This document shows, piece by piece, positions 26,467 to 35,795 of a DNA stretch of 64,000 nt (positions are counted from its first letter, which is position 1; each line of letters begins with the position of its first letter). The position numbers and the translations under genes are program-made. This DNA is from Pelagibacterium halotolerans B2 (GTDB lineage Bacteria > Pseudomonadota > Alphaproteobacteria > Rhizobiales > Devosiaceae). The notes below the pieces were generated by a model. It was not told the DNA's origin and did not search any database. It worked only from the letters and a program-made list of their open reading frames with translations. The stretch is from the NCBI RefSeq assembly GCF_000230555.1, contig NC_016078.1:3185001-3249000 (forward strand), given 5' to 3'.

Positions 26467-26880
26467 CTAACCCAAAAGCCCCATCACCACGCCCTGGACG
26501 ATCATCACGCCCAACAGATATCCGCCATCGATCACGGCCAGCGACCAGCTTGCGCCCTGATAGCGGTGATTGAGGATCATCGAGGTCACCATGAAGCCGG
26601 CCCAGACATGGATGCCGACAGTGACCGTCGAGGCGATCGTCACATCGCCCATGATGGCCGGGGTAAGAAGGGCCAGGAAATAGGCCATGACCAACTGCAT
26701 GGCCGCGCCCCAGATGAAGGGCGTTGCCTGCCCGCCCGAGCCGGCCATGATTTCTTCGGTGGTCTTGCCCGTGGCGGCAATCCACTGCTTGGACAAAATC
26801 ATGTACCAGGCAGCACCCAGCGCCATCGAGGCGATCATGGCCAGAAGCACGGCCAGCCAGTTCACACTAAGATAATCCAT
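26467..26880 (-). CDS. DUF1761 family membrane protein
   Basis: A 137-residue protein with four membrane helices. NWLAVLLAMIASMALGAAWY followed by KQWIAATGKT is the N-terminal signature of DUF1761. GIHVWAGFMVTSMILNHRYQ and GYLLGVMIVQGVVMGLLG complete the pattern. Function unknown. It is on the same strand as EVE, 95 bp downstream of it. Confidence 0.85.
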   Translation of the reverse strand: MDYLSVNWLAVLLAMIASMALGAAWYMILSKQWIAATGKTTEEIMAGSGGQATPFIWGAAMQLVMAYFLALLTPAIMGDVTIASTVTVGIHVWAGFMVTSMILNHRYQGASWSLAVIDGGYLLGVMIVQGVVMGLLG

Positions 26881-26975
26881 TGTTGCAAACCCCCTCTCCC
26901 AATGAACAAACCCGGGGCCGACCCTTTCGAATCAGTCCCGGGCGGGAGTGTGCGCCAAAACGTCGCAGCGGTAAA

Positions 26976-27392
26976 TCAGGCGTCCACGCCGCCCAGCTTG
27001 CAGATGAATTTCCATTCCGCCTCGGCGACCGGCTGCACCGAGAGGCGTGAATTGTTGACAAGCACCATGTTTTCGAGCTCGGGCGTAGCCTTGATCTCGT
27101 CGAGCGTCACCGGACGCTTCAAAGGCTTGACCGCCTCGATATCCACGCATTCCCAGCGCGGATCGTCGGTTGTGGAATCATGGTGGATTTCATTGGCCAC
27201 CCGCACGATGCCCACCACGGCCTTTTCCTTGACCGAATGGTAGAAAAAGCCCAGATCGCCCTTCTTCATCTCGCGCATATTGTTGCGCGCCTGATAATTG
27301 CGCACCCCGCCCCATTCTTCCGGGCCATTCTTTTTGACCTGATCGTCCCAGCCCCAGGTTTCGGGTTCGGATTTGAACAGCCAGTACGCCAT
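26976..27392 (-). CDS. EVE domain protein
   Basis: A 138-residue EVE/PUA-like protein. MAYWLFKSEPETWGWDDQ, WGGVRNYQARNNM, GDLGFFYHSVKEK and VGIVRVANEIHHDST are the family's conserved segments. EVE domains bind modified bases in DNA or RNA (the human relative THYN1 reads modified cytosine). It normally sits after tsaD-gpsA-yciI, as here. ATG 27392 is the conserved start. A fragment of the CTAGAGC repeat lies just upstream. Confidence 0.92.
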   Translation of the reverse strand: MAYWLFKSEPETWGWDDQVKKNGPEEWGGVRNYQARNNMREMKKGDLGFFYHSVKEKAVVGIVRVANEIHHDSTTDDPRWECVDIEAVKPLKRPVTLDEIKATPELENMVLVNNSRLSVQPVAEAEWKFICKLGGVDA

Positions 27393-27419
27393 TTTCAAAT
27401 GGTCCTTTCGGAGGGTTGC

Positions 27420-27490
27420 CAGAAAAAGCATGTCCTCGGCCACGATCGGGGATGGGCACCGCTTTTTCGGTTCGGCAACGCGACAAACAA
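27420..27490. repeat. Fragment of the CTAGAGC dispersed repeat
   Basis: AGAAAAAGCATGTCCTCGGCCACGATCGGGGATGG...TTTTTCGGTTCGGCAACGCGACAAAC matches the inner part of copies at 1182 and 18738 with changes. It lies between yciI and EVE inside an otherwise tight gene order. Confidence 0.6.
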
Positions 27491-27505
27491 AGAAAACCGG
27501 GCCAT

Positions 27506-27805
27506 TTATTTCAAATGGTCCGGCCGGTTGATGACCCAGTTCCAGGGGCGGACGACGACGCTTTCGAACAGGCCGGCCTCGGCATAAGGATCGCTGGCAA
27601 CGAGCGCCTCGGCAGCGGCCTGATTTTCGGCCTTAACGATCATCAGCGAGCCCGTCGCCTTGCCCTCGGCGTCGAGAAACGGGCCGGCCAGCACCATCGA
27701 TGCCGCGTTATCCTCCCAGAACTGAAGATGGGCGGGGCGCGTCGCAAGGCGCGTTTCCAGATGGTCGTTCTTGTCGAATGCGGTGACCGCAAACATCATC
27801 GTCAT
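27506..27805 (-). CDS. YciI family protein
   Basis: A 99-residue ferredoxin-like protein: MMFAVTAFDKNDHLETR, RPAHLQFWED (conserved His), MVLAGPFLDAEGKATGSLMI and ASDPYAEAGLFESVVVRPW. These match the YciI pattern with 'LAGP' and 'DPY-x-x-AGL'. It begins one base after the gpsA stop, so it is co-transcribed and probably coupled. Function unknown. Confidence 0.88.
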   Translation of the reverse strand: MTMMFAVTAFDKNDHLETRLATRPAHLQFWEDNAASMVLAGPFLDAEGKATGSLMIVKAENQAAAEALVASDPYAEAGLFESVVVRPWNWVINRPDHLK

Positions 27806-27806
27806 G

Positions 27807-28799
27807 TCATTCTTCCCGTTTGAGTGGTCGTCTCATCAGCATGGGCACGATGGCCTCGATCCGGGCCCGGCCTGAAATCAGAAGATCGACGGCGCCCACA
27901 AGCGGAGCGTCGATCCCATCACGATCGGCAACCGCCCTGGCGACAGGGGTGGTGAACAGCCCTTCGGCCAGCCCCATGCCCGAGGCCGCGATATCATCGA
28001 CCGAACCGCCCTGCCCCAGCGCCATGCCGAAGCGGTAATTGCGCGACTGGCTCGAGGTGCAGCTTAGAGCCAGATCGCCGATGCCGGCGAGACCCGAAAG
28101 CGTCGCTTCGCTGCCGCCCATCGCCGCGATCATGCGGCCCAGTTCGGCATAGGCGCGGGCCAGAAAGGCCGAGCGTGCGGAAAGTCCCAGCCCGGCGCCC
28201 TCGATGGCGCCGGCACCGAGCGCATAGACATTCTTGAGCGCGCCGCACATTTCCACCCCCACGATGTCCCCGCTGGCATAGGGGCGGAAACTGTCCGAGG
28301 CCAGCAATGTACCAATCGCTTCGGCGCGCTCGATCGTCGGCCCGGCCAAAGTGACCGCAGTGGGCTTTCCCGCCGCCACGTCATGGGCAAAGCTCGGCCC
28401 CGAGAGCACGAAAGGTTCGGCGCCGGGCGCCAGTTCGGCAAGAATCTGGCTCTGGCGGTCGTTGGTCGCCGTCTCCAGCCCCTTGGCGCACAGGATGACC
28501 GGCTTTCCGGAAAGGATTTGCGGCCCGATGGCGGCAAGCGTGGCGCGGGTCGCCTGGGCGGGGACCACCAAGAGGATCGCATCTGCCTCTTCGAGCCCGG
28601 ACATTCCGGTCTGGGCCCTGAGCGCGGGATCGAGACCGATAGCGCCGAGATAGGATGTGAGCGTATGGGCGGAATTGATTTCATCGACAGCGGCGGGATC
28701 GCGGCCGACCAGCACGACATCATTGCCCGCCAGCCGGGCGGCCTGCGCCAGAGCGGTGCCCCAGGCACCGGCGCCGATGACGAAAATCTTGCCGCTCAC
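27807..28799 (-). CDS. gpsA: NAD(P)H-dependent glycerol-3-phosphate dehydrogenase
   Basis: A 330-residue GpsA, which makes sn-glycerol 3-phosphate from dihydroxyacetone phosphate for phospholipid synthesis. [16 protein letters not shown] is the dinucleotide site. [25 protein letters not shown] and [20 protein letters not shown] (catalytic Lys) follow. The start is GTG 28799, inside the tsaD stop (GTGA overlap of 4 bp), rather than the far-upstream frame start. It is followed by yciI. Confidence 0.95.
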   Translation of the reverse strand: MSGKIFVIGAGAWGTALAQAARLAGNDVVLVGRDPAAVDEINSAHTLTSYLGAIGLDPALRAQTGMSGLEEADAILLVVPAQATRATLAAIGPQILSGKPVILCAKGLETATNDRQSQILAELAPGAEPFVLSGPSFAHDVAAGKPTAVTLAGPTIERAEAIGTLLASDSFRPYASGDIVGVEMCGALKNVYALGAGAIEGAGLGLSARSAFLARAYAELGRMIAAMGGSEATLSGLAGIGDLALSCTSSQSRNYRFGMALGQGGSVDDIAASGMGLAEGLFTTPVARAVADRDGIDAPLVGAVDLLISGRARIEAIVPMLMRRPLKREE

Positions 28800-29857
28800 G
28801 CCGCACCCCGCCCCAGTTCGTCGAGCGGCCAGCGCGGGCGGGCCGCCACATCGAACCCGTCGGTGAGCCCGAGCGCGAAGCGTTCGGCCCCCGCCCAGGC
28901 GATCATTGCCCCATTGTCGGTGCACAGCGCCGGCGGGGGAACGACAAGATGGGTGCCGGTCCGGGCCGCCACATCGCGCAGGGCGCCGCCAATCGCCGCA
29001 TTGGCGGCACCCCCCCCCGCCACAACATAGGTGGGAGCGCTATCGGGATATTCGGCTGCGAAGCGCTCCAGCGCCTGTTTCGAGCGGACGGCAACGATAT
29101 CGGTGACCGCAGCCTGAAAGCTGGCGCACAGATCGGCGATATCGGTGTCGGTGACCGGCGCCACCGATTCGGCAGCGAGCCGCAGGGCGGTTTTCAGCCC
29201 CGAAAAGGAAAAATCGAGGCGCTTTTCCCTAAGCAGCGGGCGCGGCAGGTCGAACCGCTTTGCCTCGCCCTTTTGCGCGGCCTTTTCGACCTCCGGGCCG
29301 CCGGGATAGCCCAGCCCCAGCAATTTTGCGGCCTTGTCGAAGGCTTCCCCCAGCGCATCGTCGATGGTCGAGCCCCAGCGCTCGTAATCGCCGACGCCCC
29401 TCACCAGAACGATCTGGGAATGCCCGCCCGAAACCAGAAGCATCAGATAGGGGAATTTGACGCCGTCGGTGAGCCGGGCGGTCAGCGCGTGGCCCTCGAG
29501 ATGGTTGACGGCAACCAAAGGCTTGCCGCTCGCGGCGGCCAGTGCTTTGCCAGTGGTCAGCCCCACGAGCACGCCGCCGATCAGCCCCGGACCGGCCGTC
29601 GCGGCAATGGCATCGACCTGTGAGAGATCCATTCGGGCGTCTTCGAGCGCGCGCGAAATGATCGCGTCGAGATGGACAACATGGGCGCGGGCCGCCAGCT
29701 CGGGCACGACGCCGCCGAAAGCCCTGTGCTCTTCGATCTGGCTGCGCACGATGTTGGAAACGATCTCGCCGCGCCCGTCGGGATGGCGCCGCACCAGCGC
29801 CGCTGCGGTTTCATCGCAACTGGTCTCGATCCCCAAAACTAAAGTCTCGCGATCCAT
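28796..29857 (-). CDS. tsaD: tRNA N6-threonylcarbamoyladenosine transferase
   Basis: A 353-residue TsaD (Kae1/Gcp family), which with TsaB and TsaE transfers threonylcarbamoyl to A37 of ANN-decoding tRNAs. [28 protein letters not shown] (metal His), [26 protein letters not shown] and [15 protein letters not shown] (ATP site) are all present. ATG 29857 gives the standard N-terminus; the frame runs to 29914. It heads tsaD-gpsA-yciI-EVE and is divergent from hemC. Confidence 0.95.
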   Translation of the reverse strand: MDRETLVLGIETSCDETAAALVRRHPDGRGEIVSNIVRSQIEEHRAFGGVVPELAARAHVVHLDAIISRALEDARMDLSQVDAIAATAGPGLIGGVLVGLTTGKALAAASGKPLVAVNHLEGHALTARLTDGVKFPYLMLLVSGGHSQIVLVRGVGDYERWGSTIDDALGEAFDKAAKLLGLGYPGGPEVEKAAQKGEAKRFDLPRPLLREKRLDFSFSGLKTALRLAAESVAPVTDTDIADLCASFQAAVTDIVAVRSKQALERFAAEYPDSAPTYVVAGGGAANAAIGGALRDVAARTGTHLVVPPPALCTDNGAMIAWAGAERFALGLTDGFDVAARPRWPLDELGRGAA

Positions 29858-29980
29858 TGCGGCGATCTGGTCTCTGGCAAAAACGTGTGGTCTGATGGCA
29901 GAAGCGGATCGCAACCCGCTCCCTGCGCGTTAAATCTGCTGTTCTAAAGCGCGCACATCTGTGACACCTGCGAGGCCATA

Positions 29981-30937
29981 TTGCAATCTTTGACGTCCAC
30001 CCCCGTTCTCACCATCGGCACGCGCGGTTCACCCCTTGCCCTCAGGCAGGCCGAGGAGGTCCGCGACCGGCTGGTTGCCATAAACGGGCTGGAGCCCGAC
30101 ACCATCGCGATAAAGATCATCAAGACCAGCGGCGACATCATTTTGGACCGCCCGCTTTCCGAAGTCGGCGGCAAGGGGCTGTTCACAAAGGAAATCGAGA
30201 AGGCGCTGGCGGAGAGCGAGATCGATATCGCCGTCCATTCGGCAAAGGACGTGGCGACCGAAATCGATCCCTTGTTCGCCCTGCCCGCCTTTCTGCCCCG
30301 CGAGGATGTGCGCGACGCTTTCCTCTCGCTGATCGCCAAAAGCCCCGACCATCTGCCCGAGGGCGCCGTGATCGGCTCGTCATCGCTGCGGCGCCGGGCC
30401 CAGATGAAGCGGTTTCGGCCCGATTTTCGCACAGTGGAATTTCGCGGCAATGTCCAGACGCGGCTCAAAAAGCTGGCCGATGGCGTGGCCGACGCAACGC
30501 TTCTGGCCATGGCCGGGCTCAACCGGCTGGGCGAGGCGCACCGGGTGACCCACACCCTCGATGTCGCTCATTTCCCGCCCGCTCCGGCCCAGGGAGCCAT
30601 CGTCATCGAGACCCGCGCCGACGATGGCGCCGCCAACCGGCTTGTCGAAGTGCTCGACGATCCCGATACCCGAAAGCGCGTGGAGGCCGAGCGGGCGTTT
30701 TTGAAAGTGCTCGACGGATCGTGCCGCACCCCCATTGCCGCCCTGACAACGCTCGATGGCGATAATTTGACGCTGTTCGGCCAGATTCTCTCGCCCGACG
30801 GATCCGAAGTTTACGAGGACGAGACCTCCGGCGACGCCGATCGGGGACGCGATCTGGGGACCAGGCTTGGCGAAAAGCTGCTGGCCGCCGCCGGACCCGA
30901 TTTTATCGAACGGCTCAAGCAGGGCCAGTATGGCTGA
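29981..30937 (+). CDS. hemC: Porphobilinogen deaminase (hydroxymethylbilane synthase)
   Basis: A 318-residue HemC, which links four porphobilinogens into hydroxymethylbilane for haem. TIGTRGSPLALRQAEEV, VHSAKDVAT, SSLRRRAQMKR, RGNVQTRLKKL and LDGSCRTPIAAL (dipyrromethane cofactor Cys) are present. The start appears to be TTG 29981, which has GAGG 5 nt upstream; a second TTG is at 29990. It heads hemC-hemD-Mic60-type gene-hemY. Confidence 0.95.
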   Translation: MQSLTSTPVLTIGTRGSPLALRQAEEVRDRLVAINGLEPDTIAIKIIKTSGDIILDRPLSEVGGKGLFTKEIEKALAESEIDIAVHSAKDVATEIDPLFALPAFLPREDVRDAFLSLIAKSPDHLPEGAVIGSSSLRRRAQMKRFRPDFRTVEFRGNVQTRLKKLADGVADATLLAMAGLNRLGEAHRVTHTLDVAHFPPAPAQGAIVIETRADDGAANRLVEVLDDPDTRKRVEAERAFLKVLDGSCRTPIAALTTLDGDNLTLFGQILSPDGSEVYEDETSGDADRGRDLGTRLGEKLLAAAGPDFIERLKQGQYG

Positions 30938-31673
30938 CCGGCGCAGCGTACTGGTCACCCGGCCAAGGGCCGATGCCGAGCGGACGGCCGCCGGGCTTTC
31001 CGCCCTGGGGCTCGACCCGATCATTGCCCCAATGCTCGAGGAGCGCTTCACCGGTGTCGCGCTGCCCGATGCCGATGGTTTCGCCGCCATTGCTCTGACA
31101 TCGGCCAATGGCGTGCGGGCCCTGGCCGCCCACCCGCGGGGCGAGGCGTTTTCGGCGCTCAGGGTCTATGCCGTGGGCGAGCACACGGCCGCCGAGGCGC
31201 GCGCCGCCGGGTTCGATCACGTCTCGGCCGCCGAGGGCACCCTCGCCGATCTCGCCCGGACGATCATCGCCGACCGCCCTTCGGGAAAAATCCTTTATCC
31301 CGCAGCGCACCATCAGTCGGGCGATCTGGCCGGACTGATGGCCGAGGCGGGGATCGATGTGGACATGCGTGTGCTCTACGAAATGCACGCCGCCACAGCG
31401 CTGCCACCGGGGCTGGCCGAACGCCTGGCGACGGGAAAGATCGACGGGGCGGTGTTCTACTCCCGGCGCACCGCGGAAATTTTCGCGGGGCTCGTGGCCG
31501 CGCGCGACTATGGAGAGCTCAGGACCCGCCTTTACTGCCTTTGTCTTTCCGAAAATGTCGCCCAGCCCTTGATCGAAAGCCATTTCCTGCGCATCGGGCT
31601 GGCCGATTATCCCTCGCACGAAGCAATGATGACCCTGGCGCTGGCTTTTGCCCGCGATCAAATCAGTCCATGA
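30930..31673 (+). CDS. hemD: Uroporphyrinogen-III synthase
   Basis: A 247-residue HemD, a poorly conserved family recognised by position and by VLVTRPRADAERTAAGL, ALTSANGVRALA, VYAVGEHTAAEARAAGF and AVFYSRRTAEIFAGLV. It closes hydroxymethylbilane into uroporphyrinogen III. The ATG overlaps the hemC stop by 8 bp, which supports coupling and this start over the longer frame. Confidence 0.92.
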   Translation: MADRRSVLVTRPRADAERTAAGLSALGLDPIIAPMLEERFTGVALPDADGFAAIALTSANGVRALAAHPRGEAFSALRVYAVGEHTAAEARAAGFDHVSAAEGTLADLARTIIADRPSGKILYPAAHHQSGDLAGLMAEAGIDVDMRVLYEMHAATALPPGLAERLATGKIDGAVFYSRRTAEIFAGLVAARDYGELRTRLYCLCLSENVAQPLIESHFLRIGLADYPSHEAMMTLALAFARDQISP

Positions 31674-31722
31674 TGGCGTAACCAGACACCATCCGCCCGA
31701 CCCCCAAAGCAACGAGGCTGAA

Positions 31723-33051
31723 ATGGCCGAAAAGAAATCCGGTCCGGTCAAACCCCCGATCATCGAGGCTCAGGCGCGCCCCACCGACAAAGGCCAGCCT
31801 GCGCCCGAGGGCAAGACCGCCGGAGCGGCGCGGCCGGATGACAAGCCCGCCGCCGCCGAAGCGCCGCTCAAAACCGGGCCAGCCTCAAAGTCGGGCAACC
31901 CCTCTTCCGCGGCGCCCGACGAAAAGCCGGGACGAACGACCCCCAAGGGCGAATCGGAAACCGGCGCCGCACCGAAAGCCGAACAACCGCGTGCCGCAAA
32001 CCCGGCGCTGTCTGTTGCTCCGCTCGCGGCCACCGCCGGGGCCGGTGCCCTTGTGGGGCTTGCCCTGGCCTATGGGTTGGCGAGTCTGGGGTATTGGCCA
32101 CAGCAATCGGCGCCAGAGCCCGACCTCTCCCAGTTCGACGCCCGCGCCACACGGCTGGAAAGCGCCATTGCGTCACGTGAGGCCGAAAGCGAACAGATAA
32201 TCGACCGCATCAACGCACTGGAAACCCAGATTGCCGGCATCGAGCCCGCCTCGACCGAAAATCTGGCGGCCCAGGCCGATCTCGACGCGCTGGGCGGGCA
32301 GATCGGAGAGCTTTCAAGCCGCATCGAGGCCATCGCCGCGGGAGCGTCGGGTGAAGAAGTCAGCGAAGTGGCCGACAATTTGTCCGGGCTTGCCGCTCAG
32401 ATCGACGATCTGGCGGGACGGCTCGATACGCTCGAACCGCAAATGGCCGAAGTCCGGCCGGTGATCGAGACGGCTATGACCCGGCTCGACGATCTCGACG
32501 CGCGTATCGCCGATCAATCCGATTTCGAGGCCGTCGCCGCCGAACGCGACAGGGCGACCCAGCTTCCCGCCGCGCTGGGCGCGCTCGAGACCGCGATTGC
32601 CTCGGGCGTGCCCTTCGCTGCCCAACTGGCCAGCGTTGAAACGCTTCTGCCTGATCTGCAAATTTCATCCCAGGTCCGAACCGCCGCCAATTCCGGCGTC
32701 TCTTCGGCGAGCGGACTGTCGACCCAATTGCGCGCTGCAATCCCTCAAATTCTGGCGGCGCGACCACGCGACGAACAGGCAGGCTGGGCCCAGACGCTGC
32801 TCGACCAGGCCGCCTCGGCCATTGCCTTGCGGCCCACCGAGGGCGATACGCCACAGGCGCTTGTCGGCCGGACCGAAGCGGCGCTGGACGCCGGCGATCT
32901 CGATGCCGCCAGGACCGCGTTTTCGGCCCTGCCCGATCCCATGCAGTCGGCGGCCCCCCAATTCGCCCGTGAGCTGGACAGGGCCATCGCCGTCGAGACG
33001 CTGCTCGAGGCGGCGCGAACCGGCATCGCCCCAGCGGAGGCCGGCCAATGA
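31723..33051 (+). CDS. COG4223 / alphaproteobacterial Mic60 (mitofilin) homologue
   Basis: A 442-residue protein. It has an Ala/Pro/Lys-rich cytoplasmic start (1-95), one membrane helix (about 98-124, LAATAGAGALVGLALAYGLA), a long coiled-coil (about 135-290, many E/Q/L/A heptads) and a compact C-terminal domain (about 330-440). That architecture, and the position between hemD and hemY, is the published hallmark of alphaproteobacterial Mic60, which shapes intracytoplasmic membranes or contacts outer-membrane proteins. Its stop overlaps hemY by 4 bp. ATG 31723 gives the conserved start. Confidence 0.82.
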   Translation: MAEKKSGPVKPPIIEAQARPTDKGQPAPEGKTAGAARPDDKPAAAEAPLKTGPASKSGNPSSAAPDEKPGRTTPKGESETGAAPKAEQPRAANPALSVAPLAATAGAGALVGLALAYGLASLGYWPQQSAPEPDLSQFDARATRLESAIASREAESEQIIDRINALETQIAGIEPASTENLAAQADLDALGGQIGELSSRIEAIAAGASGEEVSEVADNLSGLAAQIDDLAGRLDTLEPQMAEVRPVIETAMTRLDDLDARIADQSDFEAVAAERDRATQLPAALGALETAIASGVPFAAQLASVETLLPDLQISSQVRTAANSGVSSASGLSTQLRAAIPQILAARPRDEQAGWAQTLLDQAASAIALRPTEGDTPQALVGRTEAALDAGDLDAARTAFSALPDPMQSAAPQFARELDRAIAVETLLEAARTGIAPAEAGQ

Positions 33052-34424
33052 TCCGCCTTATCGTCTATCTCGCCCTCAGCCTGCTCGTCGCGCTGGGCGC
33101 CGCCTGGCTCATCGCCCTGCCCGGCACCGTCGAGATCGCCTTCGGGAACTGGCGCATGAGCCCGGGCCTGGGGTTGGCCCTGTTCATTGCCATCGGCGTC
33201 ATCGTGGCGGCAATTCTTTTGTGGGCAATCATAAGGCGCCTGATCGGCGCGCCTGCCGCACTGGCGCGGTCCAATGCGCGGCGCAGGGAAAGGGCGGGCG
33301 TCGAAGCGCTGTCGGACGGCATGATCGCCCTGCAGGCCGGCGAATTTGCCCGTGCCCGCATGCTGGCCCGCGACGCGCGCGCCAAACTGCCCGAAAACCC
33401 CGCCGCCCAATTGCTCGAAGCCCGGGCGGAACTGGCGCTGGGCGACCTGTCCTCGGCCCGCGAGCACTACAGGGCGCTGATTTCCAACGAGCGCACGGCC
33501 CTGGCCGCGCTTTCGGGGCTCTACGAGCAGGCAAGAACCCAGGAGCGCTCCAACGCGGCCATCACTTTCGCGCGCAAGGCGCTGGCCATTGCGCCCAGCC
33601 TCGACTGGGCCTCAGAAGCCGTTTTCAACGATCTGGCGACCCGGGGCGCATGGGCCGAAGCGCTCGAAATGAGCGCGTCGCTGCCGGCCCGGACCAGAAA
33701 CCAGAAGGCGGCCAAGAAGCGCCGTCAGGGCGTGCTCGAAACCGCGCTCGCCATGGCAATCGAAGAGACCGAGCCCGACACCGCCTACGACCATGCCAGC
33801 CGGGCGCTCAAATCGATCCCCGATTTCGTGCCCGCCGCGCTGGTGGCGGCGCGCATTCTCATCAACCGCGGCGACACGCGCCGGGCTTCGGCCCTGTTGC
33901 GCCGGACATGGCGCGCCGGTTTCCATCCCGACGCCGCAACCCTTTATGCCCATGTCAAACCCGGAACCTCGGCGGTCGAGCGCCTCAAGCGCATCCGCAC
34001 GCTTGTCGAAGCCCCCGAAAGCCACCCCATGGCCGCCATCGTCCTGGCCCGGGCCGCCATCGATGCCTATGAATGGAGTGTGGCCCGCAACGCGCTGGCG
34101 CCATTCGTTGGTCAGCCGACCCGGCAGATGTGCCTTTTGATGGCCGAGATCGAGGAAGGCCAGTCCGGAGACCAGGGCAAGGCGCGCGAATGGCTGAGCC
34201 GCGCGGTCAACGCACCCGCCGACCCCACATGGACGGCGGACGGGGTAACCTCGGACGATTGGGCGCCCGCCTCCCCGGTGACCGGGCGGCTCGACGCTTT
34301 CGAGTGGAAAGTACCGGTTCAAACCCGCGTGCCGGCCAGAACGCTTTCCGGATCGCCAACCAATCCCCACGCCACCTTGCCCGCGATAGAGGACGCCACA
34401 CCACCAACCAAAACGCAACCATAG
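33048..34424 (+). CDS. hemY: HemY-type TPR membrane protein
   Basis: A 458-residue HemY of the alphaproteobacterial/enterobacterial type (not protoporphyrinogen oxidase). Two N-terminal helices (2-24 and 39-61) are followed by a HemY_N segment and helical TPR-like repeats (ALQAGEFARARMLARDARAK, NPAAQLLEARAELALGD). It is associated with the haem gene cluster but its molecular role is unclear. The ATG overlaps the preceding gene (ATGA). Confidence 0.9.
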   Translation: MIRLIVYLALSLLVALGAAWLIALPGTVEIAFGNWRMSPGLGLALFIAIGVIVAAILLWAIIRRLIGAPAALARSNARRRERAGVEALSDGMIALQAGEFARARMLARDARAKLPENPAAQLLEARAELALGDLSSAREHYRALISNERTALAALSGLYEQARTQERSNAAITFARKALAIAPSLDWASEAVFNDLATRGAWAEALEMSASLPARTRNQKAAKKRRQGVLETALAMAIEETEPDTAYDHASRALKSIPDFVPAALVAARILINRGDTRRASALLRRTWRAGFHPDAATLYAHVKPGTSAVERLKRIRTLVEAPESHPMAAIVLARAAIDAYEWSVARNALAPFVGQPTRQMCLLMAEIEEGQSGDQGKAREWLSRAVNAPADPTWTADGVTSDDWAPASPVTGRLDAFEWKVPVQTRVPARTLSGSPTNPHATLPAIEDATPPTKTQP

Positions 34425-34502
34425 GCAAAAAAGCCGCTCCATCAGCCCTTGCGCGTTTCGCGCGCCGAAAGTAAAAGACGCCAATTCGCCCCGCAGGGCC
34501 AA

Positions 34503-34578
34503 GCCGCTTTAGCTCAGTTGGTAGAGCACATCATTCGTAATGATGGGGTCACGTGTTCGAGTCACGTAAGCGGCACCA
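34503..34578 (+). tRNA. tRNA-Thr (anticodon CGT)
   Basis: A 76-nt cloverleaf with encoded CCA: acceptor GCCGCTT/AAGCGGC, D arm GCTC-AGTTGGTA-GAGC, anticodon stem CATCA/TGATG with loop TTCGTAA (anticodon CGT, reads ACG), T arm ACGTG-TTCGAGT-CACGT. No integrase or attachment-site duplication is seen beside it. Confidence 0.95.
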
Positions 34579-34654
34579 GTTTCCCCGTTATTTGAAACAT
34601 CGCCCCGTGCCTGGCGGTTGCGCATCCTGGTAGCACCAGTACAGGAGATCAATC

Positions 34655-34939
34655 GTGACACTGTTCGATCCGCGGGCCCGAAACCGCTCGGGGGCGCATC
34701 GGCGTCTCTATGCGCTCTATGAAGTCTGGTACACGGCTGTCGATTTTGGGGCGGCTCTCTGCTTTGTCGTCGGCAGCGTGCTGTTTTTCTCCCCGGCCAG
34801 CCAGACCCCCGCCACATGGTTCTTTCTGATCGGCTCGCTGCTTTTCGCCGCCAAGCCCACCCTGCGGCTGGTGCGTGAACTCCATTATCTCAGGATCGGC
34901 GAGATCGAAGCGCTCGCGCGGCGGCAGGACCCGCCCTGA
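34655..34939 (+). CDS. YrhK-like membrane protein
   Basis: A 94-residue protein with two membrane helices: YEVWYTAVDFGAALCFVVGS and ATWFFLIGSLLFAAKPTLRL. This is the YrhK domain pattern (W-Y near helix 1, 'GSLLF-x-x-KP' in helix 2). Function unknown. The start is GTG 34655 with AGGAG at 7-nt spacing. It is convergent with the FeeM-like gene, 4 bp away. Confidence 0.8.
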   Translation: MTLFDPRARNRSGAHRRLYALYEVWYTAVDFGAALCFVVGSVLFFSPASQTPATWFFLIGSLLFAAKPTLRLVRELHYLRIGEIEALARRQDPP

Positions 34940-34943
34940 GCGC

Positions 34944-35708
34944 CTATTGGGCCGGGACGAACCGCTCTTCGGCCAATGCGGCCTGACGCGCCGTGGGCTG
35001 AATCAACCCAAGATAGTGGGCGTCGGGATCGGGCCCGAACATCGCGTTGCGCTCCTGGGGAGTCGACATGAAAAACGGGAAACGGTCGGCGACCCGGTTG
35101 CGGATGTCGCTCACATCGGCGGCGTAGAGTTTGACCGGGAAATTCATCCCCGGATACTGGCTGTATCCGGCGATTTCGGTCGAGCCGAACACGCGCTTGT
35201 AAAAAGCTGCGTGCTCGTCGCGCACCCCTGAAAGGCAATAATCGGCGTTGTAATATTCGCACGCCATGGCCGCGATCCTCAGGGTGAGAAACGGCAGGGC
35301 CGGGATGGCCAGGGTCGCCTCGCGATCGGCGGTGAAACGGGAGGGGTCGATATAGGTCTTGCCCGCATCGAGCATGGCGGTGAGCAGCCCGGGATACATA
35401 CGCATGCAGGGCGAATGACGGTGCTCGGCGGTTGCGAAATGCAGACGGATCGAGGAGACGAGAACGCCATCGATATAGACCCCGTGGCACATGGCATTGG
35501 GGGTGAAATCGAGGTGGTCGCGGGCAATCCCGTCGGTGTTTATCGCGATGCCGTCTTCACGCCGATAGGCTTGGTAGCGCAGCCGGTAAACCGGATCGAA
35601 CTGCTCGTCGAGCCGGACGCGGCGATATTCCACGCGCTCGAGCATGTCCATCAGACTCGTGGCAAAACGCGACGTTGTGGTCTGCTGTCCGCTATCGACT
35701 TTGGCCAT
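34944..35708 (-). CDS. FeeM-like N-acyl amino acid synthase / GNAT-fold acyltransferase
   Basis: A 254-residue protein. YRRVRLDEQFDPVYRLRYQA followed by YRREDGIAIN, then HGVYIDGVLVSSIRLH and an acidic/aromatic block (ACEYYNADYCLSGVRDEHAA) resemble the FeeM/LuxI-related acyltransferase fold. This fold uses acyl-ACP to acylate an amino acid or homoserine lactone-like acceptor. The 'RYQ-x-Y-x-x-E' start is shared with autoinducer synthases. No luxR-type partner is adjacent. The product is therefore unknown; a plain GNAT function is also possible. Confidence 0.65.
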   Translation of the reverse strand: MAKVDSGQQTTTSRFATSLMDMLERVEYRRVRLDEQFDPVYRLRYQAYRREDGIAINTDGIARDHLDFTPNAMCHGVYIDGVLVSSIRLHFATAEHRHSPCMRMYPGLLTAMLDAGKTYIDPSRFTADREATLAIPALPFLTLRIAAMACEYYNADYCLSGVRDEHAAFYKRVFGSTEIAGYSQYPGMNFPVKLYAADVSDIRNRVADRFPFFMSTPQERNAMFGPDPDAHYLGLIQPTARQAALAEERFVPAQ

Positions 35709-35795
35709 CGCATCACCCCGAAACAGGGCGATGTTAGTAAAGTTTTAACGATAAGGGAAAGCCCCTGGACACAAATTAACCGGGGCTGTGCGCAC

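Noticed and set aside
34503..34578. tRNA-Thr as an integration site
   Set aside because: No integrase, no duplicated tRNA 3' end and no change in base composition follows it; neighbours are ordinary chromosomal genes.
34944..35708. True LuxI homoserine-lactone synthase
   Set aside because: Only the fold-like N-terminal pattern is shared; the full LuxI set of conserved Arg/Glu/Asp residues is not evident and no luxR gene is adjacent.
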